From: Marinobacter sp. DY40_1A1
GTDB taxonomy: Bacteria > Pseudomonadota > Gammaproteobacteria > Pseudomonadales > Oleiphilaceae
Assembly: GCF_016597815.1 (NCBI RefSeq)
Contig: NZ_VCHA01000008.1
Location: 17,374 to 81,373 of the forward strand
Direction: 5' to 3'
Length of the DNA stretch: 64,000 bases
The translations under genes were made by a program, and so were the position numbers. The notes under the pieces were generated by a model. That model did not search any database. It saw only the letters and a list, made by a program, of their open reading frames with translations, and had not been told where the DNA came from. Numbering within the stretch: position 1 is the stretch's first letter; each line of letters starts with the position of its first letter. Shown one piece after another: positions 35,313 to 44,570 of the stretch.

Positions 35313-36944
35313 ATGAACATGCAACAAAAGCTGCACCCAGTCAGGCTTAACGCCCCCTTCTACAAGCCCGAGGGCGGCGCTGGGTTACACCGCTATCTGG
35401 ATTCGGATTTCATAAATCGATTTCGCCAGGATGTAATTTCGGGGCACCTGGATGGCGAGCCCTTCAGCCAGTGGCAAAACGAAGAGCGACACAGCCAATG
35501 GGATAATCGGCCAGTCCTCCGCCTTCCCACCCACCGCACCTTCCACCTGGTTAGCTGCGAAGCAGTTTGTGATCAGCTTGGGCAACCTGCTCTGAATCCA
35601 CGAAGAGTCACTTCTGCAGGTTTTGTTGTTCGCCGGATAACACCAGAGGGTGAGCAGGCATGGATGCTGGATGGCGGCGATGCCCTTGGCTGGAAGCCAG
35701 CCCCCACCCACACTGGGGATCCGGATCTTGACCGCAGGCTCTGTGCCAGCGGTGTACTCGGGAAGCGTGCAGCGAACCCCTCCTACACGGGCGAGCAAAC
35801 CCACCCTATGCATATCCTCAGTGCCCGGGATATGGAGGGAAAAAACCACACTTTACTCTATGGATACGTGCCTCTGGGGGGCTTTCGCTATCATCGGGAA
35901 GCCGAATCTCCAGTCAATACAGACGCTCTGACGGAAGCCGGCAGATTCGATGCACAGCAGTTGCACTGGCCGTTCGGTTTCAAAAATCAGTCTGGTGGCC
36001 ACTGGCGGGATGAGCATGCCAGTCAGGTAGCTTCCGGAGAGACTTCGCCGGCATTTCTCGGCCTGCTGAAACTCCTGGTAGAGCGCTATCGAGTTGGTTC
36101 TGACATAGCCGGGAATAGTGAGTTGGAAGAGCTTTGCTCGAGCATTTGGTTTCACGACATCCCTTCTCACGTTTTGTTGTCTATCCCAGCACAGGAATTA
36201 CAAGAGGGCGACAGGATCCGGAAATACCGAACCAAAACGGTATTGGCTTACCTGCAAGATAGTTTCGGGCGTGCCCAAAATCCTCTTATTGCCTGGCTGG
36301 ATCAGCAGGAGGAGCGCTCTTCCAACGGCCTGGAAACGCAGCCTTTGCCAAATCCAAACGGGTCAGGATCTATCTCCTGGCACCTGTATGTTTCTGAGGA
36401 GCAGGCTCTGGCCTTCCGACAACTACTCGGCCAGCGTTACCAACAACTTGTACTTGAACAGGCCAGGGAGATCCCGGTGCCCAAGTTCGGTGATGGTAAA
36501 AGTGATCTCTACCGGATTATTCCATTCCTCAGAGCCCGTAACGATCAGGGACGCGAACAAATTTACTGGGCAGACGAAGGCAGCCAAACAGAAACGTTTC
36601 GGGTAGCCAGCCCCCTGGATCCGGAAGCTTGTCGACCGTCACCTATACCGGTTCCAAGCATGCGGGATCTGCGACGAGGTATGGCTAAAGGCGCCAGTCT
36701 TCTCACGCCTTCAGACACTTTCGCCATGCTTAAGCGACTGCGACCAAAAAAAGGGCTTGGCAAGGAACTCATGGGTGGCGAGGTATCGCAATCCGGCATG
36801 CAGTGGATACTGGTCTTCAGTTTGCCCGTGATCACCTTGGTGGCAATGATTCTGCTCATGGTGATGGTGTCACTTCTGAATATCGTTTTTTTCTGGCTGC
36901 CCTGGGTGAAAATCTACTTACCTTTTCCGAAGATAAACAGGTAA
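35313..36944 (+). CDS. Unknown injection-system protein with C-terminal membrane segment
   Basis: 543 aa, unrecognised. The soluble part has repeated aromatic/HR-rich stretches (RPVLRLPTHRTFHLVSCEAV, KNHTLLYGYVPLGGFRYHRE, ISWHLYVSEEQALAFRQLLG) suggesting folded beta-rich domains. Residues about 498-532 form a long hydrophobic run (WILVFSLPVITLVAMILLM...) with a short basic end, so the protein should be tail-anchored, with the bulk in the cytoplasm. Among its neighbours only the main cargo has any comparable hydrophobic patch. It lies between spike and gp25, where Afp has no equivalent. I infer that it anchors or docks the particle to the inner membrane, or marks it for release. No other family can be named. 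Confidence 0.8.
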   Translation: MNMQQKLHPVRLNAPFYKPEGGAGLHRYLDSDFINRFRQDVISGHLDGEPFSQWQNEERHSQWDNRPVLRLPTHRTFHLVSCEAVCDQLGQPALNPRRVTSAGFVVRRITPEGEQAWMLDGGDALGWKPAPTHTGDPDLDRRLCASGVLGKRAANPSYTGEQTHPMHILSARDMEGKNHTLLYGYVPLGGFRYHREAESPVNTDALTEAGRFDAQQLHWPFGFKNQSGGHWRDEHASQVASGETSPAFLGLLKLLVERYRVGSDIAGNSELEELCSSIWFHDIPSHVLLSIPAQELQEGDRIRKYRTKTVLAYLQDSFGRAQNPLIAWLDQQEERSSNGLETQPLPNPNGSGSISWHLYVSEEQALAFRQLLGQRYQQLVLEQAREIPVPKFGDGKSDLYRIIPFLRARNDQGREQIYWADEGSQTETFRVASPLDPEACRPSPIPVPSMRDLRRGMAKGASLLTPSDTFAMLKRLRPKKGLGKELMGGEVSQSGMQWILVFSLPVITLVAMILLMVMVSLLNIVFFWLPWVKIYLPFPKINR

Positions 36945-36951
36945 CCCGACT

Positions 36952-37344
36952 ATGCAGGCACCTACACCTAACATACAGAGTTGGCCTCTGGGCGGCATTG
37001 ATGAAAATGGCCAACTCGACTGGGCCAAAGATGATACCAGCATCCGCGAGGTGATGCTGAATATCCTCCTGACTCGCCAGGGAGAGCGCATCCAAAAGCC
37101 CACTTTCGGCGCTGGATTACCTGATTTTGTACACCAGCCCAATAACGAAACGACACGTAATCTGATTGCCGGTGTAGTGCGCAAGAATCTTGCACTGCTT
37201 GAGCCCAGAGTGGTCGTAGATCAAGTGCTGGTGCAGCCGGGCGGTGCTGAGCGACTTTCGGATGTACACATAAATATCCGTTACCGGCTGAAACATCGCC
37301 GGGATATGGCGGAACTCGGTTTCACGCTCAATCTGGGAGCATAA
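36952..37344 (+). CDS. Baseplate wedge protein gpW/gp25 family (Afp9-like)
   Basis: 130 aa. IREVMLNILLTRQGERIQKPTFG is nearly diagnostic of the gp25 fold (here in two shorter pieces: IREVMLNILLTRQGERI and KPTFGAGLPDFV), followed by NLIAGVVRKNLALLEPRVVV. It is a core wedge piece common to T4, T6SS TssE and eCIS. Length is slightly above the usual 110-150 aa range midpoint. Eight bp separate it from the membrane-segment gene and 12 bp from the gpJ gene. Confidence 0.93.
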   Translation: MQAPTPNIQSWPLGGIDENGQLDWAKDDTSIREVMLNILLTRQGERIQKPTFGAGLPDFVHQPNNETTRNLIAGVVRKNLALLEPRVVVDQVLVQPGGAERLSDVHINIRYRLKHRRDMAELGFTLNLGA

Positions 37345-37356
37345 AGAGGACTGTCT

Positions 37357-39534
37357 ATGCCATTACCTGTTCCCAATCTGGATGACAGACGCTTTGACGA
37401 CTTGGTTAAGGAAGCCAGAGAGCGTCTTGGTGCCCACCTTCCGGAACTTACCCAGATCAGCCCCGGTGATCCGATACACACAATCACTGATCTTTTTGCG
37501 TGGTTTACCGAAACTATTCTCTACCGGGCAAATCTCATTCCAGAACGCCAACGGCGAGCCTTTCTGAATCTGCTTCAGGTACCCGTGCGCCCCGCTAAGG
37601 CTGCCACGGGCGTTGTGTGCATCGACAGTGCACCAGGCAGTGCAAGCTTGCCTGCTCTTGTGCGAGATGGTGCCCAACTGAGAGGCGGCAAACAGTTTCT
37701 GACCGCAAGTGGAGAGTTGCAGCCCACAAACCTGAGCAGCAGAGTATTGATAAAAGAGGTTATTGGGCCGGAAGCTTTGGGCGAATTAGGCATCACGCCC
37801 CGAGACTTGAAAGAACAGTTCGGTCTGGCCGATGGGCAAGAGCCTACCCCTTTTCGCCCCCGCCAGTTCAGCGTGGGTCGGGAAACTCTGGCATTGGCTG
37901 ACAGTCTCGATCAAGCGCTTTACGTAGCCTGCGTCGCCCCAAAAGCTCTCGCAGGCCAACTCAGCGTTCTCAGAGACAACCTGGCTGGCATCGTTATCAA
38001 CATTGCAATAGCTCCCGCTGATGATCAGCCCGACGATCTGGTCGACAGCATTGCACCCCGGACTCTGGTTTGGGAGTTGGTAAATCAAGGCAACGATGGC
38101 AGAACGCGTTTTCTCCCTTTGGAAATAATTGCCGACAGTTCCGGTGGTGGACGCCTGGCTGGTGTTGTTCGCTTGAGAATTCCACGTAACCCGCACCTGC
38201 TGCAGAGCTTTACCGATGCAGATCCGATGTTCACCGGGTTTCAGGATTTGCCCCCAGCCCTGGAAGATCCGGAAGAGTCTGCTCGCACCGCTTTCTGGTT
38301 GCGCTTGCGATGCCCGGATGAGCCCGGGTTGGCGCTGGGTTATTTGGATCTCAACGGGGTCGATGTTGTTGCCCAAGGCCTCCGAACCAATCAGATAGTC
38401 GGCATGGGGACCGGTATGCCTGACCAGGTGATCGTCTTGCCAGACAATCAGGTTGATGCCGCCTCAATTCAGTTGCAAGTAGAGGAAAATGGTCATTGGC
38501 GAACCTGGGAGCAGCAAGATTTCCTCGCCGGACAGTCCCCGGAAGCAAGGGTGTACAGGCTAAATCCGCAAACGGGCTATGTGTATTTTGGTGATGGTGT
38601 CTCCGCTGGCAAAAGGGTATCTGCCGGGGTCCGGGTTCGTGCTCTCGAATACCGTTACGGCGGCGGCCAGGAAACCAACCTTCCAGCAGGGTCCATAAAG
38701 GAAATTGTCGGAAACAGCAGCTTGCGCGTAAGGCACCTGTGGCCATTAACCGGGGGGCGGGATGCAGAAACCGTCGAACAAGCGGAGAAACGCATCCCTA
38801 AGTTTTTAACCCACCGCAATCGTGCCGTTACGGCTGCAGATTTCAAAGTAATTACCGAGGGCAATCCTGTTAATCCGGTTGCCCGCGCAGAAATCATTGC
38901 GGGTTTTCTTCCAGGCGGCAGCATTCACGCCGTGCGCAGAAATGTACCAGGTGCAATTAGCGTATTCGTGCTTCCACCACTGGCGCCCGCCCTCGGATCC
39001 ACTCCGCGGCCCACCCGCGGTTTACTCAAGGATGTATTCGGGTATCTGCTTGAGCGTATTACCATCGGCACGGAACTGAATGTGCTGAGTCCCGAGTTTA
39101 TTCCGGTGGCGGTTTCTGTGCGAGTCGAAGTCAGAGACCGGCAAACGGAACAGCAAACTCTCCAGAATATTCGCGATGCGCTTATTCGGTATTTGTGGCC
39201 TCTCGCACCTGGCGGCGCTGACGGTGAGGGTTGGCCCATGGGGCGGGCAGTGAGTGCCAACGAGCTTGCAACCCAGGTTGCGCGGGTAAACGGGGTTCAA
39301 TCCTGGCATGGACTCGCGCTTTACACCCGGCCTGACGAAAAAGCTCCGTGGCAACCGTTGGATGAGGGAGAGCAGCTCGCACTGTCAGATTACCAGCTAC
39401 CGGAATTGCTCGGTGTTCGAATCGAAAGCGGGGCAGGCTCTCTGAAACTACCCGACGGCATAGGCCCTGCATCGGGCGAACAGGCGGTATCTGTTCAAGG
39501 CATTGCCGTCCCGGTTATTCCGGATCTTTGCTAG
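37357..39534 (+). CDS. Baseplate J family protein (Afp11-like)
   Basis: 725 aa. The gpJ core starts with DDLVKEARERLGAHLPELTQ and DPIHTITDLFAWFTETILYRAN, then the variable middle, then the baseplate-J region with PGASVRARALEYRYGGG-like stretch (RVRALEYRYGGGQETNLPAG) and EQAEKRIPKFLTHRNRAVTAADFK. The C-terminal LKDVFGYLLERITIGTELNV and VNGVQSWHGLALYTR are also typical. It forms the long arms of the wedge ring. It is longer than Afp11's phage homologues, as is common in eCIS. Confidence 0.92.
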   Translation: MPLPVPNLDDRRFDDLVKEARERLGAHLPELTQISPGDPIHTITDLFAWFTETILYRANLIPERQRRAFLNLLQVPVRPAKAATGVVCIDSAPGSASLPALVRDGAQLRGGKQFLTASGELQPTNLSSRVLIKEVIGPEALGELGITPRDLKEQFGLADGQEPTPFRPRQFSVGRETLALADSLDQALYVACVAPKALAGQLSVLRDNLAGIVINIAIAPADDQPDDLVDSIAPRTLVWELVNQGNDGRTRFLPLEIIADSSGGGRLAGVVRLRIPRNPHLLQSFTDADPMFTGFQDLPPALEDPEESARTAFWLRLRCPDEPGLALGYLDLNGVDVVAQGLRTNQIVGMGTGMPDQVIVLPDNQVDAASIQLQVEENGHWRTWEQQDFLAGQSPEARVYRLNPQTGYVYFGDGVSAGKRVSAGVRVRALEYRYGGGQETNLPAGSIKEIVGNSSLRVRHLWPLTGGRDAETVEQAEKRIPKFLTHRNRAVTAADFKVITEGNPVNPVARAEIIAGFLPGGSIHAVRRNVPGAISVFVLPPLAPALGSTPRPTRGLLKDVFGYLLERITIGTELNVLSPEFIPVAVSVRVEVRDRQTEQQTLQNIRDALIRYLWPLAPGGADGEGWPMGRAVSANELATQVARVNGVQSWHGLALYTRPDEKAPWQPLDEGEQLALSDYQLPELLGVRIESGAGSLKLPDGIGPASGEQAVSVQGIAVPVIPDLC

Positions 39535-39541
39535 GTGAAAT

Positions 39542-41893
39542 ATGGACATTAATAGCACCCGGTATTTTCTGCTACGCACCGCCGATGAGTTTTCGAATGC
39601 CTCGGCTCGACTGCAGTGGCACCCACTACGCCAGGCGCTGACCCTCGCACAAAATCAAGCTTTGCGCATTCCAGTAATAATGCCCGACACAGCCATGGAA
39701 GTATGGAAGTCAGCCACGCCGATGGCACAGGATAGTTTTGGCCAGATTGCATACCTGTCAGATGATCGCACCCGGGTATTGTTCAACAGCGGCCATGGCG
39801 ACATGCCATTGAGAGACGCCCAACTGGATGAGGTATCACCACCAGATGGCTGTCAGTACCTCGACATGAATCTGAATCGGGAAGGCCTGCTGGCATTGCC
39901 ATGGAGCAACGGAGAGAACCTGCACGGGCTAACGCTGTTTCATCTGGGAAAACGCTGGCAAGCGCAATGTTCACTACCGGAAAAAGCACACCGGGTCTGG
40001 CTGGATCCAGAGAATCGTTCCTGGTGCCTTGGTGCCAGCCAACTCATGCTGTGCGCAGGTGAGCCATTATCTCTGCCCTATAATCCGCAACCTGGCCGCT
40101 TCGAACCAGAAACAATCAATCCGGACCAGCTATCAATGTCCTGGCAACAGGCACTGCCTGAAACTGAACACACACTGGCACTTTGCGGCGATGACGAGAA
40201 CCTGTACGTCCTGGGCACAAGAGCAGACAACGTGCAATCGGTATTCGCCCGCCCATTAACATTGAGCCCGGATATTTCATGGCTCCAGTACGGGATGGAT
40301 GAGCAACTTCCCCTGTGTATAGACCTCGCCGTTACCAGAGACGGGCGGCTGGCAGCCCTGGCACCAAGGGAAGATGACGACAAGGATTATGCAAACCGGG
40401 ATTGCCCTGTACTCACGCTGCAACGGGACAATGAGCACGGTAACCACAGGGCGCAGTTAGTTCGTGAACGCTATCCGATGTTGTCCCAAGCCATACCCCG
40501 TTTTGTGACCAGTGCCGATGGAAAACTCCGCTATCAGGCCTCTTCGGGCCCAGGATTTGAGGCAAGCCCCGTGCGCCCCCGGGAACTCCACCCTCTGCGC
40601 CAGGTTTGCTATGAAAGTGAGTCCAGTGCCCTGCTGGCTCACACACTTGATTCCGGACACCCGGATACCCTCTGGCACAGGGCGTACCTTGACGCCTGTA
40701 TTCCTGTGGGCTGCAGCCTCCGGCTCTCTGTACGTGTGTATGACCATCCAGACGATCGCACTTCAACTGCGCTTCTCGATCAGCCAATGCCCACGTGGAA
40801 CAGCTTGCCTTCCGAATTGCCTTTCCAGCCTGCGTTGTCCGGGCACGAACCTGGGCGACGAGGGCTGTTCGAAATCCTGTTGCAGGCACCAGATGGAGAA
40901 GTACGGGAACTCCGGGGGCGTTATTTACAGCTGCAGGTGCACTTCAGAGGAACAGCGCGACAGACACCCGCGCTGCATGCGTTGCGCATTTACCACCCAC
41001 GCTTTTCATACCAACAACGTTACTTTCCTGAGCTATACCAACAGGAAAAGCGTCGTAGTGATGGAGCAAGTACCGGGCCTGCCAATGGTGCTGATGTTCG
41101 CGAACGCCTGTTAGCCAGTTTTGAAGGCATGTTGACCCCTCTGGAGGGTCGCATCGCTGCCTGCGAACAGTTAGTACACCCGGATTCCGCGCCCGCACAA
41201 CACCTGCACTGGTTGTCAGGCGCCATAGGCGCAGAGCTTCCCGGTCACTGGCCACTGGAGCGCCAACGCCGCTGGTTAAAGCACGCAACGGTTATGCAGC
41301 AATACAAGGGAACCCTCGCAGCTACAAACCTGGCTCTGGACATAGCCTGCGACGGAGCGGTCAGCCGCGGCGAAATAGTGCTGGTAGAGAATTTCAGGCT
41401 GCGTCGCACCATGGCCACCATTCTTGGCCGAAACATGGACGACAAAGATCACCCTCTGACCCTTGGTACCGGTATGAGCGGCAATAGCATTGTCGGTGAG
41501 AGCCTGATTCTTGCCGACATCAAGGCCCGGGAATTTCTTTCTCTGTTCGCGCCAGAGTTGGCGGAAGAAGAAGATGAAAACCAGGCCGTAGAAACCTTCT
41601 TCCAGGAATACGGCCACAAGGTGAGTGTTGTATTGAACGGGCCCGGGATACTGCTTCGCACTCAGGTCAGCGACATCCTTTCCGACAGTATGCCCGCCCA
41701 TGTCCAATGGCAATTTGTAGAGAGCGAGCAACCATTTGTTCTGGGCACCTCTCCCCTGCTGCAAGTAGACACTTTTATGCAAAACCGGCCCGCAGTACGA
41801 CCGATAGAACTTGATAATACCTGGCTTGGACGAGAGGGCGTGCTGCATAACCCTGCAGCGTTTTCCCCTGCTGATGTCCACGCCAGAACCTGA
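39542..41893 (+). CDS. Large baseplate protein with gpI-like domain (Afp12-like)
   Basis: 783 aa. The second half contains the phage tail gpI-like (TIGR02242) signature: YFPELYQQEKR, then LLASFEGMLTPLEGRIAACE, HLHWLSGAIGAELPGHWPLE and YKGTLAATNLALDIACDG. The first half (residues about 60-330) has repeated LSDDRTRVLFNSGHG-like and LCGDDENLYVLGTR strands that suggest a beta-propeller; family members with this extra N-terminal part occur in eCIS. It probably forms the upper wedge arm that contacts the spike and fibres. It starts 7 bp after the gpJ gene. Confidence 0.88.
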   Translation: MDINSTRYFLLRTADEFSNASARLQWHPLRQALTLAQNQALRIPVIMPDTAMEVWKSATPMAQDSFGQIAYLSDDRTRVLFNSGHGDMPLRDAQLDEVSPPDGCQYLDMNLNREGLLALPWSNGENLHGLTLFHLGKRWQAQCSLPEKAHRVWLDPENRSWCLGASQLMLCAGEPLSLPYNPQPGRFEPETINPDQLSMSWQQALPETEHTLALCGDDENLYVLGTRADNVQSVFARPLTLSPDISWLQYGMDEQLPLCIDLAVTRDGRLAALAPREDDDKDYANRDCPVLTLQRDNEHGNHRAQLVRERYPMLSQAIPRFVTSADGKLRYQASSGPGFEASPVRPRELHPLRQVCYESESSALLAHTLDSGHPDTLWHRAYLDACIPVGCSLRLSVRVYDHPDDRTSTALLDQPMPTWNSLPSELPFQPALSGHEPGRRGLFEILLQAPDGEVRELRGRYLQLQVHFRGTARQTPALHALRIYHPRFSYQQRYFPELYQQEKRRSDGASTGPANGADVRERLLASFEGMLTPLEGRIAACEQLVHPDSAPAQHLHWLSGAIGAELPGHWPLERQRRWLKHATVMQQYKGTLAATNLALDIACDGAVSRGEIVLVENFRLRRTMATILGRNMDDKDHPLTLGTGMSGNSIVGESLILADIKAREFLSLFAPELAEEEDENQAVETFFQEYGHKVSVVLNGPGILLRTQVSDILSDSMPAHVQWQFVESEQPFVLGTSPLLQVDTFMQNRPAVRPIELDNTWLGREGVLHNPAAFSPADVHART

Positions 41894-41908
41894 TAACAAG
41901 GAGGCCAC

Positions 41909-42823
41909 ATGAGTAGTGCTGAGGACTTGCCCACACTCGAACAGGACGATCAGTTGGCGGAGCCGCTGCGCCGGGTTGCCTATGAGGCCGGTATGATGCT
42001 GGGGCTTGAGGCCACAAGAGACGAGCAGGCTTATCACCGCCGCCGGCTCACACGGCATCAATACTGGCTGAACGGTTACGGCACCCTGGCAGGCATGCGT
42101 GTGACCATGACTCCCGGCACCCACGATAACACTGCAGACAGTTTAACCGGCCTGCAGCTTAGGGTGAGCCCTGGAACAGGCATAGACGGTCTTGGCCGGG
42201 AAGTCATGATGCACGAAAGTCACTGCATTCGGCTTGCACAGTGGCTTGCGGCTCAGCCCAATGAACGATTACTTGAAGGTTACGACAGCGACGCCGGTGA
42301 GCTGTGGCTTAAAGTAACCGTGCGCCACAAGGACTGCCCGATCGCCCGGCAACCGGTTCTTACCCGAAGAATAAATGCGGGCAGTGATGCGGTTCAACCC
42401 AGCCGGACGGCCGACAGCGTTGAACTGGAACTGATTCCGGAATTACCTCCTGGCTCACCGGATGGCCGATTTAAGCCTTGGGGAAGCCACAACCCGATAC
42501 AGGATGAACTGCCAACACTGTCTGGTGATGAACAACAGACGTTAACCGACTTGCAGGCCAGCAACGCAATAGCCGGCAGGCAGTTGGCCCTGCATGCTCA
42601 ACTGCTTCACTCGCTGGAAGATAGTGGGCTGTCTACACGCAACCTGGCCCATGAACTGGAAAATGGCGCTCGTCTTCTGCTTGCCCGTATTCGTATCGAA
42701 ACCTCCGATCCGCTGAATACCGTGGTTAATCCGGGTCTGATTCATATCAACAATCTTGTCCGCCCATTTCTGGCAACTGCCAGCCAGCTTGCCTGGCTCG
42801 GCAGCCAGAATAGTAACGGATAA
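41909..42823 (+). CDS. Unknown baseplate-associated protein, first of three sharing an N-terminal domain
   Basis: 304 aa, unrecognised as a named family. Residues about 30-70 show the pattern shared with the two next proteins: EQAYHRRRLTRHQYWLNGYG, then TLAGMRVTMTPG, and later LQLRVSPGTGIDGLGREVMM. The C-terminal third is helical (LHAQLLHSLEDSGLSTRNL). It starts with a GGAGG-type site (AAGGAGGCC). Position after the Afp12-like gene and before the large proteins suggests a collar, fibre-adaptor or peripheral baseplate part. No enzymatic motif is seen. Confidence 0.75.
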   Translation: MSSAEDLPTLEQDDQLAEPLRRVAYEAGMMLGLEATRDEQAYHRRRLTRHQYWLNGYGTLAGMRVTMTPGTHDNTADSLTGLQLRVSPGTGIDGLGREVMMHESHCIRLAQWLAAQPNERLLEGYDSDAGELWLKVTVRHKDCPIARQPVLTRRINAGSDAVQPSRTADSVELELIPELPPGSPDGRFKPWGSHNPIQDELPTLSGDEQQTLTDLQASNAIAGRQLALHAQLLHSLEDSGLSTRNLAHELENGARLLLARIRIETSDPLNTVVNPGLIHINNLVRPFLATASQLAWLGSQNSNG

Positions 42824-42844
42824 CAGGCTTAACAAGGAGCGGTT

Positions 42845-44560
42845 ATGAGCGACATACTCTTTCAGCCACTCGGCGATCCTATTGCCGGAGGCGACAACCT
42901 GCAGACACTGGCGGACATTGATCCGCGGATGACACGAACCCATTACTTCGATGGCCGTCTGTTGACAGCAGAAGACCTGGAACGCGACCAGATATACCTG
43001 GATCAACGGCTGCGGGAAGTTGGCAAAGCCCTGGGCAGCGGCATCATCAGGGGGTTGGAGTTAAGCTTCAGCTCCAATCCTTACCGTCTTATTGTTGAAC
43101 CCGGCAATGCCATGACACCCGCGGGGAGAGTATTGCATCTTGGTACCAGAATGACGGTAAACCCGGGAGACAGGGGCCTGATATCACAGCTCAACCAAGG
43201 CCAGCATACCCATTTAAATCGCGGTCTCTATGCCGTGGTTTTGCGCTATGTAGACGTACCCACGGATATTGCCGAGGTGTTCCCTACAGACCTGAAAAGC
43301 CGCCGGGGCTCGGACTATGCTTTGGTAACTGAATCGGTCCAGCTGGGTCTGGTTCCACTGCCCCTTCCGTTACCCGCCACGGATACCCTGCGGTTAAGGG
43401 CCCGGCTGATGGCAGAGTTGCTGGACAATAAACTTGCCAGCAGCGTTATACCCGAAGATTCAGTGGCTCTCGGCTTGTTGTCTATCACCAACGACACACC
43501 CCAATGGGTCGACAGCGAACTGTTAAGACACCCGGTCCGCCCGGAACCAGACCATGATGACCTGCAAGAGGATCTTTACCGTCAGTACCAGTCACTACTG
43601 AACGATATTACGGAGTATCGTGCAGCAGGCGGGCTGGCACAGCCCTTTGCGGCCTCAGACTATTTTCAGGTCATTCCTCCTGCTGGCCGACTGCCGAAAA
43701 ACACCTTGGACCCTGAAATTGGCCTGCAAAACTATTTCCCGGAATCATTCGATGTTTCTGTCACGCCTGTCAGGACGGCAGACCTTGATCTCATCCGGCG
43801 GGAGTCAATGGCGCTTCCACCAATTGATCTTACCAGGGACGCCAATCTCGGCATCATGGTATTGGCACCGCTTTCCGATGCAGATTACCAAACCTTGTCC
43901 AGGCAACTGGTATCTGAGACACCGAACATTGAAAGACAATTTTTACATCCGGATCCGTTGGCTTTAAGGCTATACCGAACCCGCGCATCCCACGCTCTTG
44001 ATACCGATGCCAGTGTTTGGGCCGATATCTGGAAACGAACAGATAGTGACAACCTGCTTTATGTTCGCCGGGCGGTCAGAGTTGCAGAAACAGGTATCAG
44101 CGCAATTGTTCTTGCAAAAGGTTCCGATCCTGACTCCCTGCCCGATGCATCTGATGGTGGTACCGCGGAACCTCGACTACCACCTGCGATAGAGGATGAG
44201 CACACAGTATTTCTGCGCATGGTGAACGTGCATTCGCTTGCAAAAATACGACAAGCAAACAGTGAAGAAGGAAAAAGAGCCATAAAGGTGCTTGCCGATA
44301 TTCTGCCAAGAGAACCGAAGGCCATTGGTGCGGTGCTCGACATACTGCTGTGCGTGGAAGCGCACTACAACCCGGTTATTTGGCAAACCCTGGAGCAAGC
44401 ACAGCAGCGTGGCAATCTGCTCAAACTACGCGAACTTTTAATAAGCGCAGAACCGGAGATAAGGAACACCGCCAAGCAAGTTATTACCGCTGGAACAGAC
44501 CTTGGCCTTGCGGATGGTTTGCTGGCCCAATGGAAAGAGCGACTGAATGCCCTGCGCTGA
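42845..44560 (+). CDS. Unknown baseplate-associated protein, second of three sharing an N-terminal domain
   Basis: 571 aa. The shared block is clearest here: FDGRLLTAEDLERDQIYLDQ, RLREVGKALGSGIIRGLELS, then YRLIVEPGNAMTPAGRVLHL. Similar GRxLxxxDL...QxYxxxRL...GxGIVxGL blocks occur in proteins of several injection-system loci I have seen described as hypothetical. The middle is mostly loops and helices with two NYFPESF-like repeats; the C-terminal 100 residues are helical (IKVLADILPREPKAIGAVLD). AAGGAGCGG precedes the ATG. It overlaps an alternative start of the next gene. Confidence 0.78.
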   Translation: MSDILFQPLGDPIAGGDNLQTLADIDPRMTRTHYFDGRLLTAEDLERDQIYLDQRLREVGKALGSGIIRGLELSFSSNPYRLIVEPGNAMTPAGRVLHLGTRMTVNPGDRGLISQLNQGQHTHLNRGLYAVVLRYVDVPTDIAEVFPTDLKSRRGSDYALVTESVQLGLVPLPLPLPATDTLRLRARLMAELLDNKLASSVIPEDSVALGLLSITNDTPQWVDSELLRHPVRPEPDHDDLQEDLYRQYQSLLNDITEYRAAGGLAQPFAASDYFQVIPPAGRLPKNTLDPEIGLQNYFPESFDVSVTPVRTADLDLIRRESMALPPIDLTRDANLGIMVLAPLSDADYQTLSRQLVSETPNIERQFLHPDPLALRLYRTRASHALDTDASVWADIWKRTDSDNLLYVRRAVRVAETGISAIVLAKGSDPDSLPDASDGGTAEPRLPPAIEDEHTVFLRMVNVHSLAKIRQANSEEGKRAIKVLADILPREPKAIGAVLDILLCVEAHYNPVIWQTLEQAQQRGNLLKLRELLISAEPEIRNTAKQVITAGTDLGLADGLLAQWKERLNALR

Positions 44561-44570
44561 GGATGCCACC

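Noticed and set aside
41276..42124. 282-aa minus-strand frame across the Afp12-like gene end
   Set aside because: It overlaps two supported genes, has low-complexity His/Gln-rich content and no ribosome-binding site.
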